NCBI RefSeq assembly: GCF_000265405.1
Contig: NC_018010.1
Location: forward strand, 4,113,501 to 4,177,500
Length of the DNA: 64,000 nt
Origin: Belliella baltica DSM 15883
GTDB taxonomy: Bacteria; Bacteroidota; Bacteroidia; Cytophagales; Cyclobacteriaceae
Reading direction: 5' to 3'
Shown here: piece after piece, positions 56,075 through 64,000 of the stretch
Layout of the letters: the number at the start of each line of letters is the position of its first letter
Position numbering within the stretch: the stretch's first letter is position 1
Program-made: the position numbers and the translations under genes
Notes under the pieces: model-generated
What the model was told of the DNA's origin: nothing
What the model saw: the letters and a program-made list of their open reading frames with translations, nothing else
Databases searched by the model: none

Positions 56075-56832
56075 CAATTGCTTTTAATCTGTTTTTTCAA
56101 TTGCCTAAGCACTTCTCTCTCTAGCTCCACTGCTTTAGGAAAAAGTAACTCGTCCTCAATTCTCGCATGAATCACCAACTCTCTCTCAAAGTTCTGCAAT
56201 TCATTGTACAAAATCTTCATGCTCAATGGAGCATCCTCAGACAGGATGTAGTTTTTGGTGAGTTTTCTAATTCCAACCATTTCATCATCATGATCTTCGT
56301 GGGCATGAGCCAAATTAGCTATTGGACTCTCTTCCAAAATTTTAAGAGCATCATTCAAGCTAAATTGACCCGTTTCAATTTCATGTAACAGGTAAATTCT
56401 TTTGAAGACCCTGCTTTCTTCTTCATGAATATGATGAATAAAATCTTCGACAAACATTGGAAACATGATTCTTAGGTCTGCCAAAATAGCAGCAAATTCT
56501 CCATCTAACTTTATACCTGCCACCATATTGGATAAAAACGGCAATTCCTGCCTTACAAAAAAGTAATGTTTCTTTTTTAAATAGGCAACTAAAACTTCGA
56601 TGGGATGTAAGTATAGTTCTTCAGCTTTGGGCTCTTTTCTATTTGCCCATACTTCCAGTTCTCCTACTAGTTGATCTGGATTTACTTTAAATTTTTTGCA
56701 TACTTCTTGCAAAGAGTTCTCTTCATATTGATAAAAATTAATTCCAAAATAGTGTAATACCGAAGCAAACACGTAATTTTCAGACACAAGGTCTTTAATT
56801 GGTGTTTTGTGTATTTCTTTTGGATTCAACAT
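56074..56832 (-). CDS. RIC/ScdA-like hemerythrin-domain protein lacking N-terminal CC
   Basis: This 252-residue protein is read from ATG 56832 (MLNPKEIHKTPI); the frame opens at 56871. It has a DUF542-like N-terminus (about 1-75) and a hemerythrin domain with iron ligands in FIHHIHEEE, NLAHAHEDHDDEM and LVIHARIEDELLFPKA. RIC/ScdA proteins repair iron-sulfur clusters after oxidative or nitrosative damage. Their DUF542 normally carries a CC pair after Y-x-I-D-x, but here the same place reads YFGINFYQYEEN, so both Cys are missing; the later Cys (LQEVC) is retained. It is first in an operon with ruvX and def. Confidence 0.85.
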   Translation of the reverse strand: MLNPKEIHKTPIKDLVSENYVFASVLHYFGINFYQYEENSLQEVCKKFKVNPDQLVGELEVWANRKEPKAEELYLHPIEVLVAYLKKKHYFFVRQELPFLSNMVAGIKLDGEFAAILADLRIMFPMFVEDFIHHIHEEESRVFKRIYLLHEIETGQFSLNDALKILEESPIANLAHAHEDHDDEMVGIRKLTKNYILSEDAPLSMKILYNELQNFERELVIHARIEDELLFPKAVELEREVLRQLKKQIKSN

Positions 56833-56912
56833 AAATGTAAAAGTAAAGTTTTTTGATAGAAAATGCCGCAATTCTTTATCTAAATTGAAATTGTTGCGTT
56901 TATAAAAACGAA

Positions 56913-56944
56913 TTGGACTTAAATGGAGTTTAATATTATATTTG
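56913..56944 (+). promoter_or_regulatory. Promoter of ctpA-like gene
   Basis: TTG at 56913-56915 and TATATTTG at 56937-56944 (TANNTTTG) are spaced by 21 bases, 43 bp before the GTG start. Confidence 0.7.
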
Positions 56945-56987
56945 AAGAATTGCCTTAAAATAAAGTCATAAAAAACAAGAGGATATC

Positions 56988-58628
56988 GTGAGCGAAATTA
57001 AAAACACAAAAGCACAAGTACGTCTTCCAATCATCATCGCTTTAGCAATAGCTGGTGGAATTTGGGTAGGAGCTACTTTTGCAGAACCCAAAACTGATAG
57101 AAATGACCTGAAAGCAGCAATTTATAAACTTCAGGAGATTATCACTTACATCAACCGTGATTATGTAGATAGTGTCAATACCAATGAATTGGTTGAATTT
57201 GGAATTGAAAGTATGCTTGAAAAGCTTGATCCCCATTCTAGTTATATTCCTGCGAAAGATGCTGCTTTAGCCAAATCTCAATTGGAAGGAAATTTTGATG
57301 GAATTGGTGTAGAATTCGGTATCATCAGAGATACGATTTATGTAGTTGCTCCTTTGACAGGCGGGCCTTCTGAGAAATTAGGAATTCAATCTGGCGATCA
57401 AATTATCAAAGTTGATGGAAAAACAGTAGCTGGCACAGGCATCACAAATAATGATGTATTCAGTCTACTTCGAGGACCAAGCGGAAGTGTTGTAGAAGTT
57501 GATATCAGAAGAAAATCACAAAAAGACTTATTAAAATTTGATATTGTAAGGGATAAAATACCACAATATTCAATCAATGCATCCTACATGATCAATGATG
57601 AAATAGGTTACATTAAAGTCACTAGATTCGCTGCTACCACGTATGAAGAATTCCAAAAATCAGTAGCTGAATTAAAAGAAAAAGGAATGAAAAAGCTTGT
57701 TCTCGATCTTCAAAGTAACCCAGGTGGATACATGGGAGCTGCAATCAATATGGCCGATGAAATTCTAGGATCAAATGCTGTAATCGTTTCTCAAGAGGGC
57801 AAAACTAGTAGATTTAACCAAAAAGCTTATGCAGTAAAGCAAGGGAGTTTTGAAGATGGATCTGTGATTGTATTGATAAATGAAGGGAGTGCAAGTGCAT
57901 CTGAGATTGTAGCAGGAGCGATTCAGGATAATGATAGAGGATTGATCGTTGGAAGAAGATCCTTTGGAAAAGGATTGGTTCAAATGCCAATTGACTTATC
58001 TGATGGTGCAGAGTTGAGATTAACAATAGCAAGATATTACACCCCTTCAGGTAGATCTATCCAAAAACCTTATGGTGATGATGAAGAAGATTATAGCCTT
58101 GACTGGATCAAAAGATTTGAACATGGTGAGTTTTTCTCCGCCGATAGTGTGAAGTTTAATGACAGTTTACGCTACGAGACTACTTCAGGAAGAGCAGTAT
58201 ATGGAGGAGGCGGAATTATGCCTGACTTCTTTGTTCCACTAGATACAACCATGTCAAGCGCTTATGTCAATAGATTATTCAATTCTGATTCTGCAAGAGA
58301 ATTTATCCTAGATTACTTAGACAAGAATAAAAAACAATTTGAAGGAATGAGCTTTGAAGACTATTACAGCAATTACCAAGTGTCTGATGCAATGCTTAAA
58401 GGCTTGGTAAAAGTTGGAGAGAGAAACAAAGTAAAATATGACGAGAAGGATTTCAACAAGTCTAAGGAGTATCTAAAAATACTTGTGAAAGCTAATATGA
58501 GCCGAAACATATTCGATGATAACGCATATTACAAAGTGATTAACGATATCAATGAAATATATTTGCAGGCTATTAAGCTTTTTGATGAAGCAGAGAAGCT
58601 TGCACTTTCTGCAAAGAAAAGTGAATAA
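56988..58628 (+). CDS. C-terminal processing peptidase (S41, CtpA-like)
   Basis: A 546-residue membrane-anchored serine protease. An N-terminal hydrophobic segment (about residues 13-31) is followed by a PDZ domain (about 90-180: VEFGIIRDTIYVVAPLTGGPSEKLGIQSGDQI) and the S41 core with Ser303 in EGSASASEI and Lys328 in RSFGKGLVQ. A C-terminal helical region follows (about 420-546). It trims periplasmic proteins from their C-termini. The start codon is GTG at 56988; no ATG in frame is near it, and a promoter box precedes it. Confidence 0.94.
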   Translation: MSEIKNTKAQVRLPIIIALAIAGGIWVGATFAEPKTDRNDLKAAIYKLQEIITYINRDYVDSVNTNELVEFGIESMLEKLDPHSSYIPAKDAALAKSQLEGNFDGIGVEFGIIRDTIYVVAPLTGGPSEKLGIQSGDQIIKVDGKTVAGTGITNNDVFSLLRGPSGSVVEVDIRRKSQKDLLKFDIVRDKIPQYSINASYMINDEIGYIKVTRFAATTYEEFQKSVAELKEKGMKKLVLDLQSNPGGYMGAAINMADEILGSNAVIVSQEGKTSRFNQKAYAVKQGSFEDGSVIVLINEGSASASEIVAGAIQDNDRGLIVGRRSFGKGLVQMPIDLSDGAELRLTIARYYTPSGRSIQKPYGDDEEDYSLDWIKRFEHGEFFSADSVKFNDSLRYETTSGRAVYGGGGIMPDFFVPLDTTMSSAYVNRLFNSDSAREFILDYLDKNKKQFEGMSFEDYYSNYQVSDAMLKGLVKVGERNKVKYDEKDFNKSKEYLKILVKANMSRNIFDDNAYYKVINDINEIYLQAIKLFDEAEKLALSAKKSE

Positions 58629-58642
58629 TTAACCCTAATGGA

Positions 58643-58685
58643 AAAATAAAAGGGGAGCCAATTTGAATGGTTCCCCTTTTATTTT
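58643..58685 (+). terminator. Terminator after ctpA-like gene
   Basis: Long arms AAAATAAAAGGGGA/TCCCCTTTTATTTT with an inner CCA/TGG (58643-58659, 58667-58685, one mismatch) start 15 bp after the stop. Confidence 0.85.
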
Positions 58686-58775
58686 GCTCTTTAATCAATC
58701 AGCGGTTTTAGCTTTAACTACAAAGAAGTTTTGGGAAGAAAAAGTTAACTTAGCACCTAGAAGACCCAAAATTTC

Positions 58776-59216
58776 ATGAAACAATACCTTTCAATCTTTA
58801 TCATAAGTCTTTTTTATATGATTCAACCAATCCAAGCCCAAGTGAAAATAACCCACATTGCAGTTTATGTAAGTGATTTGGAACAAAGTGCGGATTTTTA
58901 CCGTGAAGTACTTCATTTCAAAGAAATCGAAGAGCCTTTTAAAGATGGTTTACATGCTTGGTTCGATATTGGAAACAACGTTCAACTCCATATTATTGAA
59001 GCCGAGTGGCAACCAATTACAATCAATAAAATCAATCATCTCTGCTTCAGCATTCCTGATATGAATGATTTTCTTGCAAACCTTAAAAGACTTAATGTTG
59101 CTTTTGAAGACTGGCCTGGTCAGCAAGGTAAAATAACCATCAGACCTGATGGTATTCAGCAAATCTACCTCAGAGATCCTGATGGATATTGGATAGAAAT
59201 CAATGATGAATATTAA
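58776..59216 (+). CDS. Exported VOC-family (glyoxalase-fold) protein
   Basis: The 146-residue product has a signal peptide ending near I-Q-A-Q (residue 21) and one vicinal-oxygen-chelate domain: ITHIAVYVSDLEQSADFYREVL, HAWFDIGNNVQLHIIEAE, INHLCFSIPDMNDFL, and IYLRDPDGYWIEIND. Metal ligands of the glyoxalase I pattern are plausible (His26 in THIAVYV, Glu76, His89, Glu142). An exported single-domain VOC protein is less common than cytoplasmic ones. Substrate unknown. The stop lies at the edge of a bidirectional terminator. Confidence 0.88.
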   Translation: MKQYLSIFIISLFYMIQPIQAQVKITHIAVYVSDLEQSADFYREVLHFKEIEEPFKDGLHAWFDIGNNVQLHIIEAEWQPITINKINHLCFSIPDMNDFLANLKRLNVAFEDWPGQQGKITIRPDGIQQIYLRDPDGYWIEINDEY

Positions 59217-59257
59217 AATAAGAGGAGCACTTTGACTCGAAGTGCTCCTCTTATTTT
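59215..59257. terminator. Bidirectional terminator
   Basis: Perfect 18-bp arms (59215-59232, 59240-59257; core AAGAGGAGCACTT) with a 7-base loop and A/T ends on both sides lie between the VOC and M1 peptidase genes. The left end overlaps the VOC stop codon. Confidence 0.93.
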
Positions 59258-59272
59258 AATCACTAAATTCTA

Positions 59273-61231
59273 TTAATTTTCATAAAGCGAAGATGGCCAA
59301 ACATCATTTCCGGCATTGGTATCCGTAATGATTTTGTTAGGATCGATTTCGACCTTCACTACTTTTTTATCCACTTTCAATAGATGCTGCCAAGTATTTC
59401 CTTTGAACCAAATCTCAACTGGTAGAGATCTTTTTTCTTTTGTTCCATCCTCATAAGTTACCTCAAATTCAACCGGCATTGGCATTTCTCCTTTATTTGA
59501 AAAAACGACAATGTAGTTCGCTCCATAAGGATAAACACCATCAATCGATAAGTCAATATTGGCATTGCTATAGAACCAACCTTTCCAGAACCAATCTAAA
59601 TTTTCGCCAGCAACATTCTCCATGTGATTGAAGAAGTCGGATGGCTGAGGATGCTTGTAAGCCCAATTTTTAATATAAGATCTAAATGCTCTATCAAATC
59701 TCTCATGTCCTAAAACATATTCTCTAAGCATAATCAAACCCAATGCTGGTTTCATATAAGCTACCATTCCTAAGTTGTTGGATTGTGTTCTATCTGCATG
59801 CGTTGCTATCGGCTCTCTATTTTCACTTGTCAACCAACCTAAATACTTTCTGGTCTGAATCAAATCATTGGAATACTCACCATCATTAAATTCCAAATTG
59901 CTGTAATAATTGATAAAAGTATTGAACCCCTCGTCCATCCATGCATGTCTTCTTTCATTTGTACCAACTATCATTGGAAACCAATTATGACCAAACTCGT
60001 GGTCTGTAACTCCCCAAAGGGATTCTCCTTTTGATTTATAGCTACAGAAATTTAACCCAGGATATTCCATCCCTCCAATGTCTGCTGCTACATTCACCGC
60101 TACAGGGTAAGGATATTCATACCACATTTCTGAATAATGCTCTATTGAGGCTTTGCTATATTCTGTTGATCTTCCCCAAGCTTCTTCACCATCACTTTCT
60201 TTTGGATAAACTGATTGTGCAATTATCTTTTTACCACTTGGTAAATTAACCCCTACGGCATCCCATATAAATGCTTTGGATGATGCAAAAGCAATATCCC
60301 TGCTATTTTTCATTTTGAAGTGCCAAGTAAGCGTACCATCCTGCTTTGGTCGGATAGTTGCATTTTCTCCAACCTCCTCGGGAGTAACTATATAAACTCT
60401 TTCTTCACTTTGCGCAGCTTCTTTCATTCTGTTTTGCTGTTCCTTTGTCAAGACTTGATTCGGGTTTTGTAATTCTCCTGAACCCACCACAATGTGATCA
60501 AAAGGGACTGTTACTTTGTAATCAAAATCCCCATATCCTAAGTAAAATTCTCCAGCTCCCAAATATGGATCTGTATTCCAACCAGTCACATCATCCAATA
60601 CAGCTACTCTAGGATACCACTGCGCCATGGCATAGATGGTTCCGTCCTTCACATCTAACCTTCCCATTCTATCCATTCCTTTTATAGGAATATTATATTC
60701 AAAATCCATGGAAACGGTTGCAACACCGCCATTAGCAGGAATTGGTTCAGTGAAAAATACTTGCATGCGTGTATCGCTTATCTGATAATCATTGCTCACA
60801 GATTTATTTTTCCCGGAAATTTGCGCTCTAACATTTGTGATTTGGTATCCGCCATCTACATCACCACTATATCTGTTTCCTTGTATCGGTGTCGTCAGTG
60901 TACCTCTAGAATCTTCGGTAAACCTATTTTGCTCTAAAAAGAGCCAAATAAAGTCAAGGGATTCTGGACTATTGTTGGTGTATGTGATAGTCCATGATCC
61001 TTTTATAGAATGATTTTCTTCATCTAACTCAACATTAATGACATAATCAGATTTGTTTTGCCAGTATTCTGGGCCAGGTTTGCCTGTTGCTGTACGATAT
61101 GCCGAACCTTGTCGATAACCAAATTCTGTAAACGCCGAATCATTATTGTCCTTTACTTGCTGTGCGTCAAGATTTATTATACTGTTAAATACTAGAAATA
61201 ACAGAAAAATTTTTTTTGTGAGTTTTGTCAT
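59273..61231 (-). CDS. M1 family metallopeptidase, exported
   Basis: This 652-residue gluzincin aminopeptidase-like enzyme has a signal peptide ending near L-D-A-Q (residue 24), an N-terminal beta domain, and the catalytic domain with GGMEYPG (386-392; the exopeptidase GxMEN counterpart), H411-E-F-G-H415-NW and the third ligand Glu434 in WMDEGFNTFINYY. It digests peptides in the periplasm. It is transcribed alone and leftward, divergent from a TonB receptor across 167 bp. Confidence 0.95.
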   Translation of the reverse strand: MTKLTKKIFLLFLVFNSIINLDAQQVKDNNDSAFTEFGYRQGSAYRTATGKPGPEYWQNKSDYVINVELDEENHSIKGSWTITYTNNSPESLDFIWLFLEQNRFTEDSRGTLTTPIQGNRYSGDVDGGYQITNVRAQISGKNKSVSNDYQISDTRMQVFFTEPIPANGGVATVSMDFEYNIPIKGMDRMGRLDVKDGTIYAMAQWYPRVAVLDDVTGWNTDPYLGAGEFYLGYGDFDYKVTVPFDHIVVGSGELQNPNQVLTKEQQNRMKEAAQSEERVYIVTPEEVGENATIRPKQDGTLTWHFKMKNSRDIAFASSKAFIWDAVGVNLPSGKKIIAQSVYPKESDGEEAWGRSTEYSKASIEHYSEMWYEYPYPVAVNVAADIGGMEYPGLNFCSYKSKGESLWGVTDHEFGHNWFPMIVGTNERRHAWMDEGFNTFINYYSNLEFNDGEYSNDLIQTRKYLGWLTSENREPIATHADRTQSNNLGMVAYMKPALGLIMLREYVLGHERFDRAFRSYIKNWAYKHPQPSDFFNHMENVAGENLDWFWKGWFYSNANIDLSIDGVYPYGANYIVVFSNKGEMPMPVEFEVTYEDGTKEKRSLPVEIWFKGNTWQHLLKVDKKVVKVEIDPNKIITDTNAGNDVWPSSLYEN

Positions 61232-61398
61232 ATTTTAAGTAGATATATGAATGAAGGGGCTAAAATACTGAAACATAAGAGAACAAAAAACCAAAATCAA
61301 TTTCTAATAATTCTTATTTCAATACTACTAGCAAAACTGTTGAATTTGCATTTAGATATATTTAGAAGCTAATTTGCTCTGCTAAATCAGTTTAATTT

Positions 61399-63255
61399 AT
61401 GAAAAAAAGATTACTGCTACCTACCCTAATGATTATTTCATTTATAGCCAAAGGAAATCAAGACACTACGCTGGTTGACCTTGGTGAAGTAATTATCAAG
61501 GAAAACAGAATTGAAATTCCCTTCAACAAAATTTCTAGAAATATATCAATTATCAGTAGAAAAGATATTGAAACTACGCCAGCAAGAAGCTTGCAAGAAG
61601 TACTAGCTTTCACACCAGGAGTGGATGTAAGACAAAGAGGCGTGAGTGGTGTTCAAGGAGATGTTGGAATTAGAGGAGGAGGATTTGAGCAAACGCTGAT
61701 GCTTATCAATGGTATTAAAATGACTGATCCACAAACAGGTCATCATATTATGAATATTCCGGTTCCCCTTCAAGCAATTCAGCGTGTCGAAGTCATGAAA
61801 GGACCTGCATCAAGAATTTATGGACAAAATGCCTATGCGGGTGCAATCAATATCGTAACTATGCTTCCTGAAACACAAGGATTGAATATTCAGGCTTATG
61901 GAGGAGATTTTGGAATGAAGGGAATAAGCGCTGTGTCCTCCTTACCAATTAACCTACCCTTTGGAAAATATAAACAGACGCTATCCTTTTCTCATGATGC
62001 ATCAAGTGGATATTGGTACAACTCAGATTACAAAGTAAGTAATATTTTTTATGAAGGAGGATTAGATCTCAATGATAGAAATGAATTGAGAACCATGATA
62101 GGTTACACAGATCGGACTTTTGGCGCAAATGGTTTTTATACAAATAGTTTCCCTGACCAATGGGAAAGCATACAGACATTTTTAGCATCATTAAGCCATA
62201 CCTACAATCATGAAAATATTTATCTTCAAACAAGAGCCTATTGGAGAAGAAATACAGATGAATTTAGATTAAGAAGAAATGAACCAGCATTTTTCACCAA
62301 TAATCACATAACAGATGTACTCGCTTTAGAGTTTAATGGACGCTATGAGTCCAAATTTGGAACTTCTGGCTTTGGGATAGAGGGAAGAAACGAGCAAATT
62401 GAAAGTTCAAACTTGGGAAATAGAGAAAGGTCTTTCCTAGGGATTTTTGCAGAGCATAGAGTTGAATTCTGGAATGATTTCGACTTCAGAGCAGGAGTGT
62501 ATTCAAACTATTACAATGAATATGGATGGAAACATTTTCCTGGCGCAGAATTGGGATATCAAATCAGCAATAACTCTAGAGTCTACACAAACTATGGGGC
62601 AAGTTATAGAATCCCTTCATTTAATGATCTATATTACGAAGACCCAAGCAATTTCTCCAATCCAAATTTAGTACCTGAAGAAGCTCAAAGCTTTGAAGTA
62701 GGGTACAAATTCAACAAGCAAGGATTTAGATTTGAATTAGTGTACTTTAATAGATATACAGAAAACCTGATAGATTGGAGCAGAGAACCTAGTGACATTG
62801 TACCAAATCCAAATAGATGGACCCCTAGAAATATTTCTGAAGTAACTTTCCAAGGAATTGAAACAGGAGCTCAATATGCCTTAAATTTAGGTGGAAAGAA
62901 GTTCAAGTTGAAGGAAGTTTCGCTGAGTTACAACTTTATAGATGCAAGTCTGAATCAGGCTGCTGGCGTTGAATCTAGAACTTCATTAACAGCATTGCGT
63001 CACCAAGCTATTGCAGGAGTTCAGTCAGAGTTTTTTACCAACCTAGAATTGAATCTAAAAACAAGATATATTGAAAGAATGTCTTTAGACCCATATTTCC
63101 TAATGGACATCCGAGTAGATTATAATAGATTGAAGGCTTTTGGGATATTTGCTGAGGCTTCGAATGTCACGAACGCAGATTATGTAGAAGCTGGTTTCGT
63201 TCAAATGCCGGGAAGATGGTTTAGAGCGGGCATTGCCATCAATCTTCAACAATAA
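61399..63255 (+). CDS. TonB-dependent outer membrane receptor
   Basis: This 618-residue receptor has a short signal peptide (MKKRLLLPTLMIISFIAKG), a plug domain (ISRKDIETTPARSLQEVLAFTPGVDVRQRG, GGFEQTLMLINGIKMTDPQTGHH, VEVMKGPASRIYGQNAYAGAINIVT) and a beta-barrel ending VQMPGRWFRAGIAINLQQ. It is a single-barrel siderophore/vitamin type, not SusC. No riboswitch, Fur box or transporter gene flanks it, so the ligand cannot be named. It ends 20 bp before a terminator. Confidence 0.93.
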   Translation: MKKRLLLPTLMIISFIAKGNQDTTLVDLGEVIIKENRIEIPFNKISRNISIISRKDIETTPARSLQEVLAFTPGVDVRQRGVSGVQGDVGIRGGGFEQTLMLINGIKMTDPQTGHHIMNIPVPLQAIQRVEVMKGPASRIYGQNAYAGAINIVTMLPETQGLNIQAYGGDFGMKGISAVSSLPINLPFGKYKQTLSFSHDASSGYWYNSDYKVSNIFYEGGLDLNDRNELRTMIGYTDRTFGANGFYTNSFPDQWESIQTFLASLSHTYNHENIYLQTRAYWRRNTDEFRLRRNEPAFFTNNHITDVLALEFNGRYESKFGTSGFGIEGRNEQIESSNLGNRERSFLGIFAEHRVEFWNDFDFRAGVYSNYYNEYGWKHFPGAELGYQISNNSRVYTNYGASYRIPSFNDLYYEDPSNFSNPNLVPEEAQSFEVGYKFNKQGFRFELVYFNRYTENLIDWSREPSDIVPNPNRWTPRNISEVTFQGIETGAQYALNLGGKKFKLKEVSLSYNFIDASLNQAAGVESRTSLTALRHQAIAGVQSEFFTNLELNLKTRYIERMSLDPYFLMDIRVDYNRLKAFGIFAEASNVTNADYVEAGFVQMPGRWFRAGIAINLQQ

Positions 63256-63275
63256 AAACAGATTATAGACAGTGA

Positions 63276-63312
63276 AAAAGGCCTCCTAAGGAAAAACTTT
63301 AGGAGGTCTTTT
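63276..63312 (+). terminator. Terminator after TonB receptor gene
   Basis: AAAAGGCCTCCTAA pairs with TTAGGAGGTCTTTT (one G-T pair); loop about 8 to 9 bases; T-rich tail. Confidence 0.87.
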
Positions 63313-63372
63313 AATTTATTGAATTCAATATCAATTAATTATAAAATCCTCTTGAAAATTAAAGATTATTCT

Positions 63373-63403
63373 TTTGCTCAAAATCAAAATAAAGCTACCT
63401 TTG
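63373..63403 (+). promoter_or_regulatory. Promoter of tRNA-Val pair
   Basis: TTTG at 63373-63376 and TACCTTTG at 63396-63403 (TANNTTTG) are spaced by exactly 19 bases, a full match to the Bacteroidota consensus, about 20 bp before the first tRNA. Confidence 0.85.
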
Positions 63404-63423
63404 CAATCCATTCAAGGAAGAAT

Positions 63424-63498
63424 GGGAGTTTAGCTCAGTTGGTTCAGAGCATCTGCCTTACAAGCAGAGGGTCGGGGGTTCGAATCCCTCAACTCCCA
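63424..63498 (+). tRNA. tRNA-Val (anticodon TAC)
   Basis: A 75-nt cloverleaf with acceptor GGGAGTT/AACTCCC, anticodon stem CTGCC-type with loop CTTACAA, and T-arm GGGGGTTCGAATCCCTC. It is identical to the copy 21 bp downstream. Confidence 0.97.
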
Positions 63499-63519
63499 CA
63501 ATTATTTATTAAATCCCTC

Positions 63520-63594
63520 GGGAGTTTAGCTCAGTTGGTTCAGAGCATCTGCCTTACAAGCAGAGGGTCGGGGGTTCGAATCCCTCAACTCCCA
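63520..63594 (+). tRNA. tRNA-Val (anticodon TAC), tandem copy
   Basis: Identical over 75 bases to 63424-63498, with the same promoter and followed at once by a terminator. The pair is a recent tandem duplication. Confidence 0.97.
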
Positions 63595-63595
63595 C

Positions 63596-63620
63596 AAAAA
63601 GCCTCTTCTAGAGGCTTTTT
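63596..63620 (+). terminator. Terminator of tRNA-Val pair
   Basis: AAAAAGCCTCT/AGAGGCTTTTT arms with loop TCT, ending in a T-run. Confidence 0.93.
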
Positions 63621-63672
63621 GTGTTTTAAAAAAGCAGGTTAAAATTTACTTCCAACCTGCCTCTCTTAAAAT

Positions 63673-64000
63673 TTAAATATCAAACTTAATTCCTTGTGCC
63701 AATGGCAGGGAATCGCTATAGTTTATTGTATTCGTCTGCCGACGCATGTAAGCTTTCCAAGCATCTGAACCCGACTCTCTTCCTCCACCAGTTTCTTTTT
63801 CACCACCAAATGCACCACCAATCTCTGCTCCTGATGTGCCTATATTTACATTGGCAATCCCACAATCAGATCCTGATACTGATAAAAAGAACTCTGCTTC
63901 ACGCATATTAAGCGTCATAATCGCAGAAGATAACCCCTGAGGAACACCATTTTGCATGGCAATAGCATCTTCCAATTTAGAATATTTCATCAAATATAAA
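63673..64000 (-). CDS. Aldehyde dehydrogenase, ALDH7-type, C-terminus only
   Basis: The last 108 residues of an aldehyde dehydrogenase enter from the right edge; the frame stays open to base 64000. The sequence [20 protein letters not shown] and [19 protein letters not shown] is characteristic of the ALDH7 (antiquitin, L-aminoadipate-semialdehyde/piperideine-6-carboxylate dehydrogenase) branch, with DCG in place of the usual N-x-x-T-G spacing at the substrate-site end. ALDH7 enzymes act in lysine breakdown. The catalytic Cys and NAD site lie outside the window. Confidence 0.9.
   Translation of the reverse strand, partial: LYLMKYSKLEDAIAMQNGVPQGLSSAIMTLNMREAEFFLSVSGSDCGIANVNIGTSGAEIGGAFGGEKETGGGRESGSDAWKAYMRRQTNTINYSDSLPLAQGIKFDI

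Noticed and set aside
63319..63642. 107-codon open frame on the plus strand
   Set aside because: It runs through both identical tRNA-Val genes and the terminator, and its repeated peptide is only the translation of the duplicated tRNA.

Overview
The window is bacterial chromosome from a member of the Bacteroidota, most likely order Cytophagales (Cyclobacteriaceae, Algoriphagus-like). The evidence is a SusC/SusD pair, DUF4221 and DUF5074-type lipoproteins, many Bacteroidota-style lipoproteins, low GC, no clear Shine-Dalgarno pattern, and several promoters of the form TTTG-N19-21-TANNTTTG. I see no phage, insertion sequence, CRISPR array or rRNA operon. The genus is an inference from gene content, not from a search.

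Layout. 1-2584 (minus): a small secreted Cys-containing peptide, a hairpin, then three lipoproteins (DUF4221, a CxxC protein and an unrecognised one cut by the window edge). 2827-3555: a PlsC-type acyltransferase, followed by a nested inverted repeat. 3691-12817: a divergent carbohydrate cluster. DUF1080 (3-keto-disaccharide hydrolase family), a cytochrome c lipoprotein, a sugar isomerase and a Gfo/Idh/MocA dehydrogenase run leftward; an MFS transporter, a TIM-barrel isomerase, a GMC oxidoreductase with its gluconate-dehydrogenase-like small subunit, and another isomerase run rightward. Together they look like periplasmic 3-oxidation and breakdown of glycosides. 12872-16287: class Ia ribonucleotide reductase. 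17039-17645: L21 and L27 behind a good promoter. 18040-28687: S9 peptidase, SusC/SusD, BNR-repeat protein.

28790-36917: housekeeping genes (HPF, rhomboid, polyprenyl synthase, RNase R, a PolB-type exonuclease, LipB, YraN) interrupted by a DUF4143-type ATPase gene that carries an in-frame stop and is preceded by six tandem repeats with an exact 22-bp period. 36946-38382: di-heme cytochrome c and a minimal membrane-anchored LuxR protein. 38796-45481: a vitamin B12 locus, with a BtuFCD-like ABC transporter transcribed leftward and, rightward, a cobalamin riboswitch, a BtuB-like receptor and a BtuG-like beta-propeller lipoprotein. 46549-47132: four tRNA genes (Lys, Pro, Arg, Lys) with their promoter. 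47244-59216: mostly housekeeping and proteolysis genes (Lon-N domain protein, HExxH protease, GAPDH, trypsin-like protease, monomeric IDH, omega-amidase, peptide deformylase, RuvX, RIC-like hemerythrin, CtpA, VOC protein). 59273-64000: M1 peptidase, a TonB receptor, two identical tRNA-Val genes and the C-terminus of an ALDH7-type dehydrogenase.

Most genes are ordinary for the group. The parts that stand out are the 22-bp array with its broken ATPase gene, the small-peptide/lipoprotein operon at the left edge, the complete-looking 3-keto-glycoside cluster, the B12 locus, and a terminator that doubles as the end of the rhomboid reading frame.
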